A stretch of DNA of 64,000 nt, from contig CM065170.1 of NCBI GenBank assembly GCA_033026295.1, positions 8,131,540 through 8,195,539 of the forward strand. Direction: 5' to 3'. The position numbers were made by a program, and so were the translations under genes. Under the pieces are notes generated by a model. The model did not search any database. It worked only from the letters and a program-made list of their open reading frames with translations, and had not been told where the DNA came from. Numbering within the stretch: position 1 is the first letter of the stretch; every line of letters starts with the position of its first letter. Shown piece by piece: positions 26,233-38,700 of this stretch. This DNA is from Channa striata (taxonomy: Eukaryota; Chordata; Actinopteri; Anabantiformes; Channidae).

Positions 26233-29200
26233 CAACACAAACAACGTGGTAAGAACGGGCCTTGCAGCTCGGCTCTCGGACCCGGGGGTGTGTGGTGGTG
26301 CTGGTAACAGTATCACATTATTAGGGCAGCTTCTTGGCCCGGTGCCAGTGCCATGAGAGACCACGAGTTCGTGCAGCCCTCCGGTTAAATGAGCCTTGCG
26401 TACGACAGTTGTAACCATGGCAATAGCCAGGGTTACGAGGAGGGTGAGACGACTGAAGGTACACGACTAAATTAGCACAAGCTCCTCGGAGGAGGAGTTT
26501 GTTCAGAGGCGGATCCTTGAGTAACGCGGTGTGAAGATCACAAACACGCCGATGCGCCTCGCTCCACTCTACAAAGTGGGACTTTGGGTAAAAGGCAAAC
26601 AGATTGTCTCACACAAGCCCTCAGGTGCTTTCAAAAGATTCCATTTCTCTCTTTCTCGCCAGTCCTGTGCTCCTCCCACTCTCGCTCTCGCATCTTCGCC
26701 ATTGTTCCCTTCACGCTACCTGTTGACTGAAGCCTCCTTTCAAGGCCAACAAATCAGGCGGGGGTAAGACACCTGTGTAAACTGCCCAGCCAATGACAGG
26801 TGTCCCTCAGAGGTGGAAGGCTGAACAATGCTGGAGGAACACCCAGGCGTCTCTCCTCCCTGCGTCTCTCGGTTTCTTTTCATGTGGGCCAGACTCCCTC
26901 CTTACTAGCTCTCTGCCCTTTCGCTCGACAAAAGCGCAGCAGTATTATGTCTGCAGGTTTGTTTATTTGCCCGTTAAAAGACAGGGGGTTGCGGTCAATG
27001 ATGCTGTTCACTTACAAACAGGCTGCTATTGCTGTGAATGGGATTTAAAGGCGTGCAAGGTCCATGTAATCTCTGCAGTATGGGGGATTTGTCATAAACA
27101 TAGATGCGGATCTTTTGTATCTATCACACAACACAGAGGGATCATATGATGTGACTCAACCTGTCTATGTTTCAGCTGCAATCACAATCATTCAGCCGAC
27201 TGTAAAGCTAGAAATAAGAGGCCCTTGTGAAGGCTAGCTCCACATTTGTGGTCATGTGATGACCCTAAAGTCTGACCCCATCATGGATGGGGTCAGGAAT
27301 GATGGAGATTAGTGCCGGGCCACTGTGTTGTGTCAACATGACACAGAAAGAGTCCTGCTGGAGGAGGATTTCCACCCAAAGAATCACTGATTAGTCACAT
27401 ACCAGTGCAAGTTTATAGCAGAGTGTGGGCAAATATGCTTAAAGGTATTAATTTATTACACGTAAATACAGAAGAAAGACATACATAGGCTTATACAATG
27501 ATTTCCCCCAGCTGTAATGCAATCTCTCCTTTGAGATCAGAGTGTGATCAGAACCAATTCTCCCTCTGGTCCACTAAGCTGAGGTGTTCAGTGTCTGCCG
27601 AGAATGAGTTTGACAGGTATTTCTGACATGAACTCTGGGCAGATGGGTGGAGGAGAAAGCAGAGAGGAGATGGGCCGTTCAGATAGTGATTTGTGATTTG
27701 TCTGGTATTCACGCTCAGGGCTTTCCCCCCGCATTCGAAAGATCCTCCGGTTCCTCCTATTGGCCGAGCCTTGAGATTGAACAGCGCACTTCAGCATGAA
27801 GTGTTACCAACGTGTTGTAATATTGCGGGCTTAATGCTGCTTAATCCTTTAACTCACTCTTATGGTGCTTGTGAATAATGTTTGTAAATCCTCTTGTAAA
27901 GATGCATAATGTTGCAGAACATTACGAGATTTAGAGATTAGAAAAGGTTAATGCCACAGAAGTACCTATTTACACTGTAGTTTACAGCAAATCAACAACG
28001 TTGTATAAACCCTTTAAAAAGATCATGTACGCAGAAAATGTATTAGGCATGATATTATTTTTTCCCTGACAGTAAAATTGTCATTAATTCACTGCAGCAA
28101 ATCCCACAAGAACAGACCATTACTTGACTAATGTGGAATCAGGTGGAGTACTGGAGGAGTTTTAGGAGTATGAGTACAAGTAAAAAAAGGCAGAATGGGG
28201 CCCAATGAACGATATTTATATATGCATTGGGATATCTCTAGAACATATATCTGCAACAACAGCCACCAATGCTATTTGTAGAGGTTAGAAGTAACCAAGG
28301 CATTCTTTAAAGCTGCAAAATCAAAGACCGTATCGTGTTTCATCTTGGTATATTAGGTATTTAGGCATTTACAGCCTTGTGACTTTATTGGTGTTATTTT
28401 AAGCAAATTATAGCCATCAAACCATCAAATGTTCAAAGATATAGGGCTGCAGGCCCATTTCTGGAGAAGGAATTCCCTTTAAGTGGTGATTACTGGGAAA
28501 AGCGGAGGTTCCACTAAAAGAAACAGGCCTCGCTCTGGCAGCTCTCTAAAGAACACTGGTGGCGATGAAGAGGCAAGAAGAAAAACGATAGGAAGCAGGG
28601 AAGATGATGAGTGACAGACAAGGAAAGTGGTAGATAAAGACATATCCTGATTTTAAAAAGACACTAGCAAAATAATGAAGTGCTGATTAAAATTCTGCAA
28701 AGTTACAGGGTGTTTTAAGAGATCGAAAGTCAAAAAGTGGCAGTGTGCTGGTCATGAGAAAAAGAGCTGTATGGAAGCCACTGTTTACAGGATGTGGCAG
28801 CCGAGATCCAAAGGCCAGAATGGGTGGCTTTAGGCCCCGTAGTAATTACCTTTCTCCACAAACCACAGAGGCGGCACAAGGGCCTGGACGCCACCATGAC
28901 ATCTAGATAAAACAACCTCTGGTTCACATGTAGCTGAAACTGCATTCACCCGTTCAGGCCTGAGGTTTAGCTGGACCCATCATATGTGAGCCGACAGAGA
29001 CAGGTTTATGAGGTGTGCTGACATGAGATGAGACCTCAAATATGTGCAGAAAGAAGAGGAAACGTACACAATGGACATGATGTCAAATAAAAGCTTGTTG
29101 CCAGGTGCAGTCGAAAGATTTAGTGCTAAATAAAATACATTCCCCAGATACACTATGTACAATATGTCATTCCTGGATTTGCCTAGTTTTTTGATAATCA

Positions 29201-29711
29201 CACTCTGGGGCAGAAATATTCTGCTGAGGTCTAAGGAGTTAAATTTGAATTTGAAGTCAGAATGGGATTACTTGTGAAAATCTTAAAGCACTGTCAATGA
29301 AAATCTCTTTCAGGGATTCCAATAAGTGTTGAGAGCAACCATCTGAGATTTGGTACACGAGTCTAAAGAAACATGCTCCAGCTTGCCATTACAGTACAGA
29401 GCTTGCATATATTTGATGCAATCACTCTGTGTTTCAGTCTGTTTGTGTGAAAATATGGACAATATGCATAATGTGCATTTTGCTTTGTGCATAATTTGGT
29501 GCATTGATTAACCCTTCTGTGTATTAAACAGCATACAGAGGTGAAAAATGAAATGTGCCCATATTAAAAAAAAGCTTGGTGTTTTGTGTTTTTCAGCCAA
29601 TCAGCAGCCCGGTTATTTGCGGGGACTGCAGCATAGAGTGTGTGTAGTAGGGCACTGACAGCAGTAATGGTTGGCACACGATGCTTGTTGAACTGTATGA
29701 GGTGCAGATTG

Positions 29712-29746
<35 letters not shown>

Positions 29747-32700
29747 TGTCAGCTGAGCAGGCTTACTCACATGAGTTTGGTCCCCTAGATTAAACGCTTG
29801 CATTGGTTTTGCTCTTTGACTTCACACCAAGATCCACGAAGAACCAGAGCTATAAAACACATCTTAAGATCCTATTTGAAAGGATCCTCCCCTTTCTACG
29901 GGAGATAAACCCAGCGTGTGTGTAACACTTTGCTATTAGACTGATTAAAAGTCAGCTGATGAAAACAAAACAACAGAGCAAGGAGCAAAACGGCATGAGG
30001 CAAGGCAAACTGAGAATAGGGGGAAGCTGAGGGCTCTGCCCATTCTAAGTATGCTATTCATGTCTTGATGTGTTTTTATAGATTTCTTTAATGCAGTCGA
30101 GATGAAACTGACTTGTTATTTTAAAACCATGTTAATACACGTGGGCTATCGGGGCATGCAGCATGGAGACGCTGTATTTATCAGCTTTTTGGACGCCAGA
30201 TATAAAAATCTACACTAAATGAGGTGTTTAGATTCGGCTCATTGATGCACTAAAATGATGCGGTTTGGAATCCAGAGTCTGAAGAGAAGTGCACGGAACA
30301 TGTTCATGCCAGTTTGTGTCTTATACCCACATGGGTTTGCGTCAAAATCGTCAGGCTGATCAATGCTCACATGCAGGCTCACACACACTCACACGTCGGC
30401 CCACTGAGGCACGCACAAGCACACAAACCTCGATATGCAGAATTTGAAGAACAAACTTGTTTTTAAAGAAATTCCCTATGGTTCTGGTGATTATGATGGG
30501 GAGTGTTTGTGGCGTCTCCGATAGGTGCTCAACAGAGTCGGAAACTGCTCGGTGCTAAGGCAGTAACATATGATTCTGGGGCAGCTCGTGCCCTGTATTT
30601 AGTTTTGTTTTTGTTTGCAAACTTACTCGTTTTTTTTTGGCTTTTTGTTTCACAGTAATTTGTCTCCACACATTGTACTGTTGTACTAAAATTGGATCTT
30701 CAATTCAACTATAGCTGGGAGGAGATTTGCGGAGTTTTGGACACAAAACAAACCCCATCGCCAGAAAAAATAGATGAAAATTTGAAAGTTCTGGAGTCCC
30801 AGGACAATATTCAAACCAATGTTTTTTCTAGCTTTCTGTAATAGCTAGTCATGGAAACCATAGTATGATTTAAGTAAGAAGGAAAATAAAATACGGTCAA
30901 GCTGCAGTTAAGGTTGGCCCGGAAAAGCAACGCTTTGACATGAAGACAAAAATATAATAACAACTAATACATCACAGGCTTAATTTTAACATTAGGTATC
31001 CAACACCAATTTCAGCTTCCTGCATGAAAGTTATTTACCATACAACATATTTAATACATCAACATCTGCAACTTTACTCTATTCCTTATTACATCTAGAT
31101 TGTGTGTTCACTGTGGTCATAAATTATTATCATTTGCTATGGACATTATTCCCAAGAAAAAGCGGCTGTGATTGGAATAGTAGAAAACTCTAGTCCAATG
31201 GTAATGAACGTGCTTTTCAAATACATGGTGAAGTGTAGATAAAACATAACATGATCTTTCCATCATAAACAAGAGATGGTGATTACGTTGAACGAACTGG
31301 AAGGATGTCAGATGCGACACTAAGTCAGACACGTGTCAGGCAGTACGAGGAATCTCTGCTCCCGGGGAAACCTCGAACACAGCAGCTGCTCTTGCTTGTT
31401 CACAACCAAAGAGCCGTTTTTCACTTCTAGATTAAATGACACCAAAAGAGAACGTTAACACAACAGTCAAAAGTCATGCTGGAAACCTGGGGTTAATATT
31501 TCAGCTTATCAGCATTGGCTAACACCTTCAGACATTGAGAGGACGGCCACCTGTGAGTCTGTTGTCCAAGTTAATCTAGAGGGAGTGGCTGAGTATGAAA
31601 CATCTGCCAGACCTGGAGATGGCCTCACAGTTGGACAGTGGCTTCTAAGCATCCCCTCCCCACCATGGCAGTCTCCAAAACCTACACACTGGTCCCACCC
31701 GAACCCTCCCATGACCTCTGAAAGCACGTGCCTCTCCTTATGACCCCCGGGGGTCAAAGGGCGCTGAGCGAGAGGACACTTTTACTCAGAATCTCAGAGC
31801 GTGGGTGTTGTGTGTTTCTTATCATTGACGGGATGGGATGTGGGGGTGAAGGAGTGAGGATCAGAGCGTGTCCAGACACCCACAGCCACACACAGGGAAA
31901 AGTGTGTGATACAGAGAAAGATCGGAAAAATGAGGGTAGGAGTTAAAAGAACAGAGATCTGTCATTTTAATGGTCACTTTTATGGCCTGGGAGAGCTGGG
32001 TGGCAGCCAGACAGCCCCACCTCTAACCACAGGCCTGCAGACCCCGGGCAGATGCATCAGTGTGAGAGCTTTATTGTCACAAAATGAAGGACAGATGTAC
32101 TGACATTAAGCGATTGTAGCCCAAGCCTCAAAGAAGTGAGGCTGTGACATAGACATGATTCAGGGACTGACTATGTGCACGTCTGTCACAGTCATGTCAA
32201 TTGACTGATAATTTATAACAAAAGGTTATAGAGTTAATGTTGGCAGAAAAGGCTCTGCACTTGGACAGAGATTTCCAAAAATGCAACTACGTCAACAGAT
32301 ATAATGTCATTAAATCCTATAAAGCCCTGAAACAGCAGATCTAAAAAAGAGAAACGACAGGTGACGATTAACCAACTGTCAGAAAATAAGCTGAAGACAG
32401 AGGCAGGCAAAACAAGACTTCACATCGTGAAACTGGGATTTTATGTGTTTACAATGTTAAAAAATATATTCATCAGTTAATCAGGAAACCAGTTGGTATT
32501 TTAAAGCTACTGATAATGACAACTGCAGTGATGCCATAAGGTCAACAACAAATGATGACAGTTTACATGCACATGCCCAAACAGAAATAGGTCTTACCAT
32601 GAATGTGATTATTACACCATCATGTACGTGATTTTACTAACATTGGTGGTTGTCGCTTTGCAAGACAAGTTTACGAGCCTTGGATTGTTACTGAACACTT

Positions 32701-35700
32701 GCCCTCTTTCCCAGAGAGAAGACAAATATAAGTGTAATCAGAGTCAGAGCAGATTGTCTATTCAGACACACACAGAAACACAAATATTAGGGAAAGGGGG
32801 TGCCGAGGGTTCGAGCATACACTGCAAGGAAACATGAGGCATGTAAGGATGCAAGGTGGGAGTGGGTGGGTCCAGAAATGCAGTTTTTGGGGATTTAACA
32901 AAGCTTTTCTGCAGGCCTGACCTGTGAAAACAAGAACAGAACAACTCCAGACGAGCTGAGGGACTAACAGGCCGTCTTCAGCATGGCCAGTGGGGCTGAA
33001 GATGGAGATTTCCTTCCACTTACAACAAATCCAGACAGATCTGCAGGAATGACCCGAAAAAAATGTAAAGCTTACACAGCTTGAGTGATTCATGGGGGGG
33101 TTGGTTGCTAATAAATAACTGGGATCTCCTTGAGAAGAAGACATTAAATGCAGCTCCATTAAGCTGATATGTGCCGTCTCTAGCCTGATCAGAAAATTTG
33201 CTATGAAAATGAAGACATAGATGTGTGAAACATTATGAAAAATGAAACTATGCGTGGGATTTTGGTTTAAAAAAATACCTCCCTCCGTTTCTTGCTTCCC
33301 CCCCTTTTACCTGGGCCAGCCAGAGGGGCCAGTAAGCAACAGATTAGCAGTGCTTTGGGGAGCGGGCTGCTGTAGCGTGCTGTAATGCAGACTGTCAGTC
33401 CGACACAGTTGGGGGGCTACACAATGCCTCCTTGTTCAGACAGGCCCTTCTTCGCCCCAGCTCTCTACCTCTCCATCTCTCTTTTTTCCCCCTCTAAGGG
33501 TTTAAAGAAACCATAAAAACGTAGGGCGTTCACACTGCAACGCTGACGAAAGCATGAGGTGAAGAGGGAGAAGAGGAATCGACAGATGGAGAAAGAATTA
33601 AAAGGAAGTCAGATCAAGGTAGACATGTCGACTCCCGAACCGAACATAAATCAGCTCCCAGGAAGAGAAAGACAGAAAAAAGGGGAGACAGACAGGAGCA
33701 GGAGGAGGAGGAGGAGAGGCATCAAAGCATGGCTGACATTCTGCAAGATGCAGGGGTAGAAAAAGGTTGTGTGTTTGTATATGTGTGTGTGTGTGTGTGT
33801 GTCATTTTTTTGCCTGTGTGTCTGTCGCAGAGTTTGGTGAGGGCATAATTCAACAGCCGGCACATAAGTGGGGTGGACACGGGAAGGTAATTGCTAGTGC
33901 ACACACCCGCCAGCCTCTTTCTCAACACTTGTTTCTGTTTATCTACAGCTCCGGTTCATCCTTAAACTGAATGGTGCAAGCCTCCGTACTTGCAGCAGCA
34001 GGCATCCCTACTTATCTGATTCTCCATGAGCGCTCTGCTCACAAAGAGACAGCACAACTTTCTCTTTAGAGTCTGAACTGAGAACATGACAAACGAGAGA
34101 CTGGATTCTTAATTAATGACACAATTGTTGCCTGTTGCGAACTGCAGCCGCTCGAAGCAAGGCTGTGGTGGTGTCACTTAAGAATCTCCTTCACACTTTT
34201 CTTTGCGTTTTCTTCCCTCGCGCAAGAGAGGGCAAGTGCAAACACACACCTGCAACGTCGACATATATGTTGTTGCAGTTCAGTGGTTCGGGAATTAGAT
34301 CCATCTCTCCCCAATAACAGTTATTAGTATAAAACCATCCAGCTCAACGTCTGATTGCGTGATTTGGGTGGTTACAGGGATTGAAATAAGTCCATCCAAA
34401 ATACTGATTATCATATTAAGAGCTGTCTATTTGAGCAGTTTTCTGCTGATTATAACCTTGATCGTGACATCCAGTCCATCTCAGCTGGTAGTTATGTTGG
34501 TAATTTGAAATGCAGTCTGGGTTTAATTTAGGAGTTTCGCCCTAAAATCAGGTGTGAGACAGACACAGTCTGAAAAAGTGACACCTACTCTCATCCAAAT
34601 TATAATGATTTTTTTAAACAGCCAGACTGATAGCACACCTTTAAAGTACAGTATTTTGCTGAGGCACTAAAGCTGCTTTTGGTTAAATATTTATTTTTAT
34701 AAAATATGCCTTTTTTTGGCACTATGCTCTGATGTGGTCTGTTCTAAGCTGTTAAAGCAATTTGAGGCTATCCACCATGTTAAATGAACCCTAGAGGCAA
34801 AATCAAAGAACTCACAAAGAAATTCAAATGAATATTATTTGTATTATTATACTTTAACTACGGCCATTCTGTTTTGTTTGGTCCCTGCTATTAGTTAATT
34901 TACAGCACTCACGTCAGCAAACTAAATGAAGAAGGGAATTGCAAGCGAGGCATCCAACCCTGAATTATCAACTGCAATAAAGAACACAAATAAAATCTAT
35001 TTCTGCATCCGATTTAACAGTAATGCAACAATCCACTGGGTCTTTGGAGAATTAGCTCCTCTGAGCTGATAAGCCACTAATCACTAAATATTTCACCTGA
35101 CAAGTGTGTTTGTTTTTGGTGAGGTACCATGACATTACTGACATACCGAGACTTAATTTAGTGTAGTATTGCCCCAACAGCAGCCAAACCTAATCTAAGC
35201 ATTACCTCAGTCAGGGTGTGCGATCTTCCCACACATATTTTGGCAACGAGACAAAAACTGATTGGTGAACCCTAATATGGTTCATATGCCACGACTTGAC
35301 AAAGTTGACACAAAACCCGCCTTTAAGGCGACGTCTGCTTTGAACACATTCTCACATTAATCATGTCATGTCAATCTGTATTCTGTGCTTTGTCTTTTCA
35401 TTTGGCATTTTTCTTAAAGGGATTGTAGTGGCAGGGGGAAAAAAGCAGAAAAGATATTTGATTTATTTTAAAAACACAAAGCAAATTGACTTTTTAATCA
35501 GCTGTAATCAGCTTTTTTTTTTTTTTTATAAGCCGTGACTATAAATCTTCCCTGTTTACTGTGTGTGTGATGTGGGATAATTTAATTTCCTTGAGCTGTG
35601 TTTACAATGAGCGGAGCGGAAAAGGTGTTTCCTGTTGTAAACACTCATCTCTCATCACCAACACTACACTGTTGTTTCCCCGACATGATGGCAAGCTCTG

Positions 35701-38700
35701 CTTTATGTGTGTGCTTGTTTGTGTACTTATTCCAGCCAGGGGGAGGGAGTTACACAGTAGATCATGTTTTTCATCACCGTCATGTCGTGCCAGACTTCCA
35801 CCTTTAAATTACATGTACACAAAATACACACACTGTGTCATAAACGCAGGGGAACATGCATCTACATATAACGTGCATCTCTTTTGTTTCTAATTTGCTG
35901 TTGTTGCTTTTTAAACTGCTGTTGCAGAGGAAAGAGCATAAAGAGTTTTTTATGCTTTTTAGGAAAAGTATATGAAAGCAGAGCTGAATTGAACTGGATT
36001 TGGATTTGATAGGCAGATTCTAAAAAAACATTTTGTATTTTATATAAGTCTTCTTAAATCCCAATCACATCCTTCCGCAGCACGTCTGCTCTTAGAATTT
36101 GCATGGATTTAAATGGTGATTTCAGAAGGGATTTCTGTTTAAACCTGAACTGCAGTGTTGTAAGCTCCCTCCTTGACACCCAACAGGTCTTTATGTTTTG
36201 ATACCATCAAGCAATGAATCAAAATCCTTGACAATTAACTCCTTTGGGAACCTCATTCAGAAAAAAAGCCTCTTTGAAGGGAAGCACTCCCTCTCTATTC
36301 AGTTTGAGAAAAAAAGCGGCTTTATGTCAGGCCCTTGCTGTCCGCCTAGCCGCCTGCCTGCACCACAGTAGACAAAACAAGTGGGAGGCAGGATTTGTTT
36401 AGACAGAGCTCACCTGGCGCACACACAGACACAGAAACAGTGATCAGGCAAGCCCTAGGGAGGAGTAGAGGCGGCGAGGAGGTGGGGAGGAGGAGCGCTG
36501 GAGGTGGCGGTGGAAAGAAGCTGGGACGCTTGTGAGTGGGGGAAGGGGCTGACGGAGGAGAGCGTGGGGCTCAGTGCGCTACCCTTACACAGGGCCACTC
36601 AAAAATCAGAACGGATTAAGATTAGGGGGGCCTCGAGTAGTGCTCAGTGATAGGTGGAGGGATAGGTGGGTGTGTGTGTGTGGGTGGGCAGAGTAACGAT
36701 TAGGGAAAGTCTAATCTAAGAAGGGCCTGCAAAGCAAAGGTGGACTGTGTGTTGTTGGCTGTTGTGTCAGGCAGCTTAGAGCACTTGCTCACTGATAAGG
36801 AATCAGCTCATCTGTCTCCTAGAAAAAACTGACTGCCAGAGTCTTTTTACGTCTGTTGGACGTTTTGTTGACAATTTAGGAGTCAAACGATTGATTATTA
36901 TAAATGAATTAGTGAACTGAGACAAACATAAATCAGCAACCTAACTGAATAATTATCTACAGTATGAAGCAAAAAATGAGAGCTACTGTCTAGTTTGTTT
37001 TCCCAATGTCAAGGATTTTAGATAATTGTGATTAAAAGTGTTTTTCCCACTTTCCACCTTTTCTGTATTTAACTGATAAACTAGAAAAAGTCAGCTGATT
37101 ATCAGAATATTATAATTTGTTGCTTCCACAAAAAATGCTCTTCTGTCCCCAGCTAATTGTTTCAGGTCTGCAATGAATGTTGAATATATCCCCATCAAAC
37201 TCCAACCTTGGTTTTCTATACAAGAATATGAAGTTTCCACTGTTCCAGAGACACTAAACACAGCAAGTGACTAAAATTAAACTAAAATCAATGTTTTCCA
37301 TCAGAAATAATTGCTTGGGGATGAGCACTTGAATCTTCTGGATAAAATCACCCCAGTGGCCAAAGTTACTTACAGTAAGTCCCATAAATGTGCAGAGCGG
37401 TACTGTAAAAGGGATCCAAACATGTCCATCCTTTCCAAAACTAAACAATGATTTTCTCATGATGATGATCTCGCGAGATGCCTTTGTTTCTTCCTCTGCC
37501 AACTGCAGACAACATGTGTGATGAGGTTCCACAGTGGAGAACAAAGCGCAAGATGGATGACAACTCCCCCTAAACACACCAACAGATCCTATGGGTCGAC
37601 CTCAGTTGACCCGTTGGCCCCTTTAACAGCCTCACATCTCATTGATTAGGGTTTAAGAGGATTTTGCATAGAAGGTTTTATGACATGACTAGTTGCTTCA
37701 CTGAAAGTTTTTGGCAGCATTGTAACACTATTTGGTAAGAACTTGTTAAAAATGGAAAAGTTCTAAAATTATTCTCCATTTGCAACAAACATTAACATCA
37801 ATCAGCGATAAAGTGGCCACGAATTTTTTATTGCAGTTTTTGTACTGACGTTTACCCAGCATCCATCGCTTCCAGTATGTGTTGATTAAAATAATAACTA
37901 GTTCTTCCTGTCAGCTAATAGCAACCAAGATCCTCAGATGCTTAAATACAGTATCACTACCTTAGTTTTATAGACACACCTGCCCGAGGCCCATAAAAAT
38001 TTATTATCTCAGATGTTTGTTGTACACACAGGAATATGGTTATATATTTTGTTTTATGGACTTTCAGTGTGAAAATCAAACAACTGCGGGGTATTGGTAA
38101 TTTGTAGTACAAATTAATGTTAATTGTATAACTTGCTATTTCTGTTATCATGGGTACTGTTAAGCGCTGCACAGTTCTCTCCACACCTCTAATTAACCAT
38201 CCAGGCAGCCGTCTAATAGAAGGTTATGGGGGGTTGATGGTATTAAATTACCTACCAACAAAGTTTGTTTCCATTTCAGCAGAGCGCTCAAAGCTGCTGG
38301 TCTAAATACACAACTTCCACACTCCAGCAGCCGACAATTTATGATGCAAATGCAAAACATGACTACAATTCAACAAAAAAAAAAAAACGGGTTTACCATA
38401 ATTGTTTCATTAGAGACCGCCACTTGGCTTTACTCAGTTTCATCACCGCAGCTGCCGAGGTTCATCGGGGAGACCTACGTCCACTACGACTGAACCGGGC
38501 CTGACTGACAGATGTTCCATCTACACCCAGGGCTTCTGTCACCCTGCAGCCTGACAGGAACTGTCAATCAATTAGCTCCTCCAGTCTCCAGGGAGACTCC
38601 AGCCGGTCAACAATGTGAAGACTGAAGGACTTCTTTGTCCATGAGACACCAACACAGTCCGCTCTCACTTTGTTCTCAAGGATGCTTGGGCAGTAACCGT

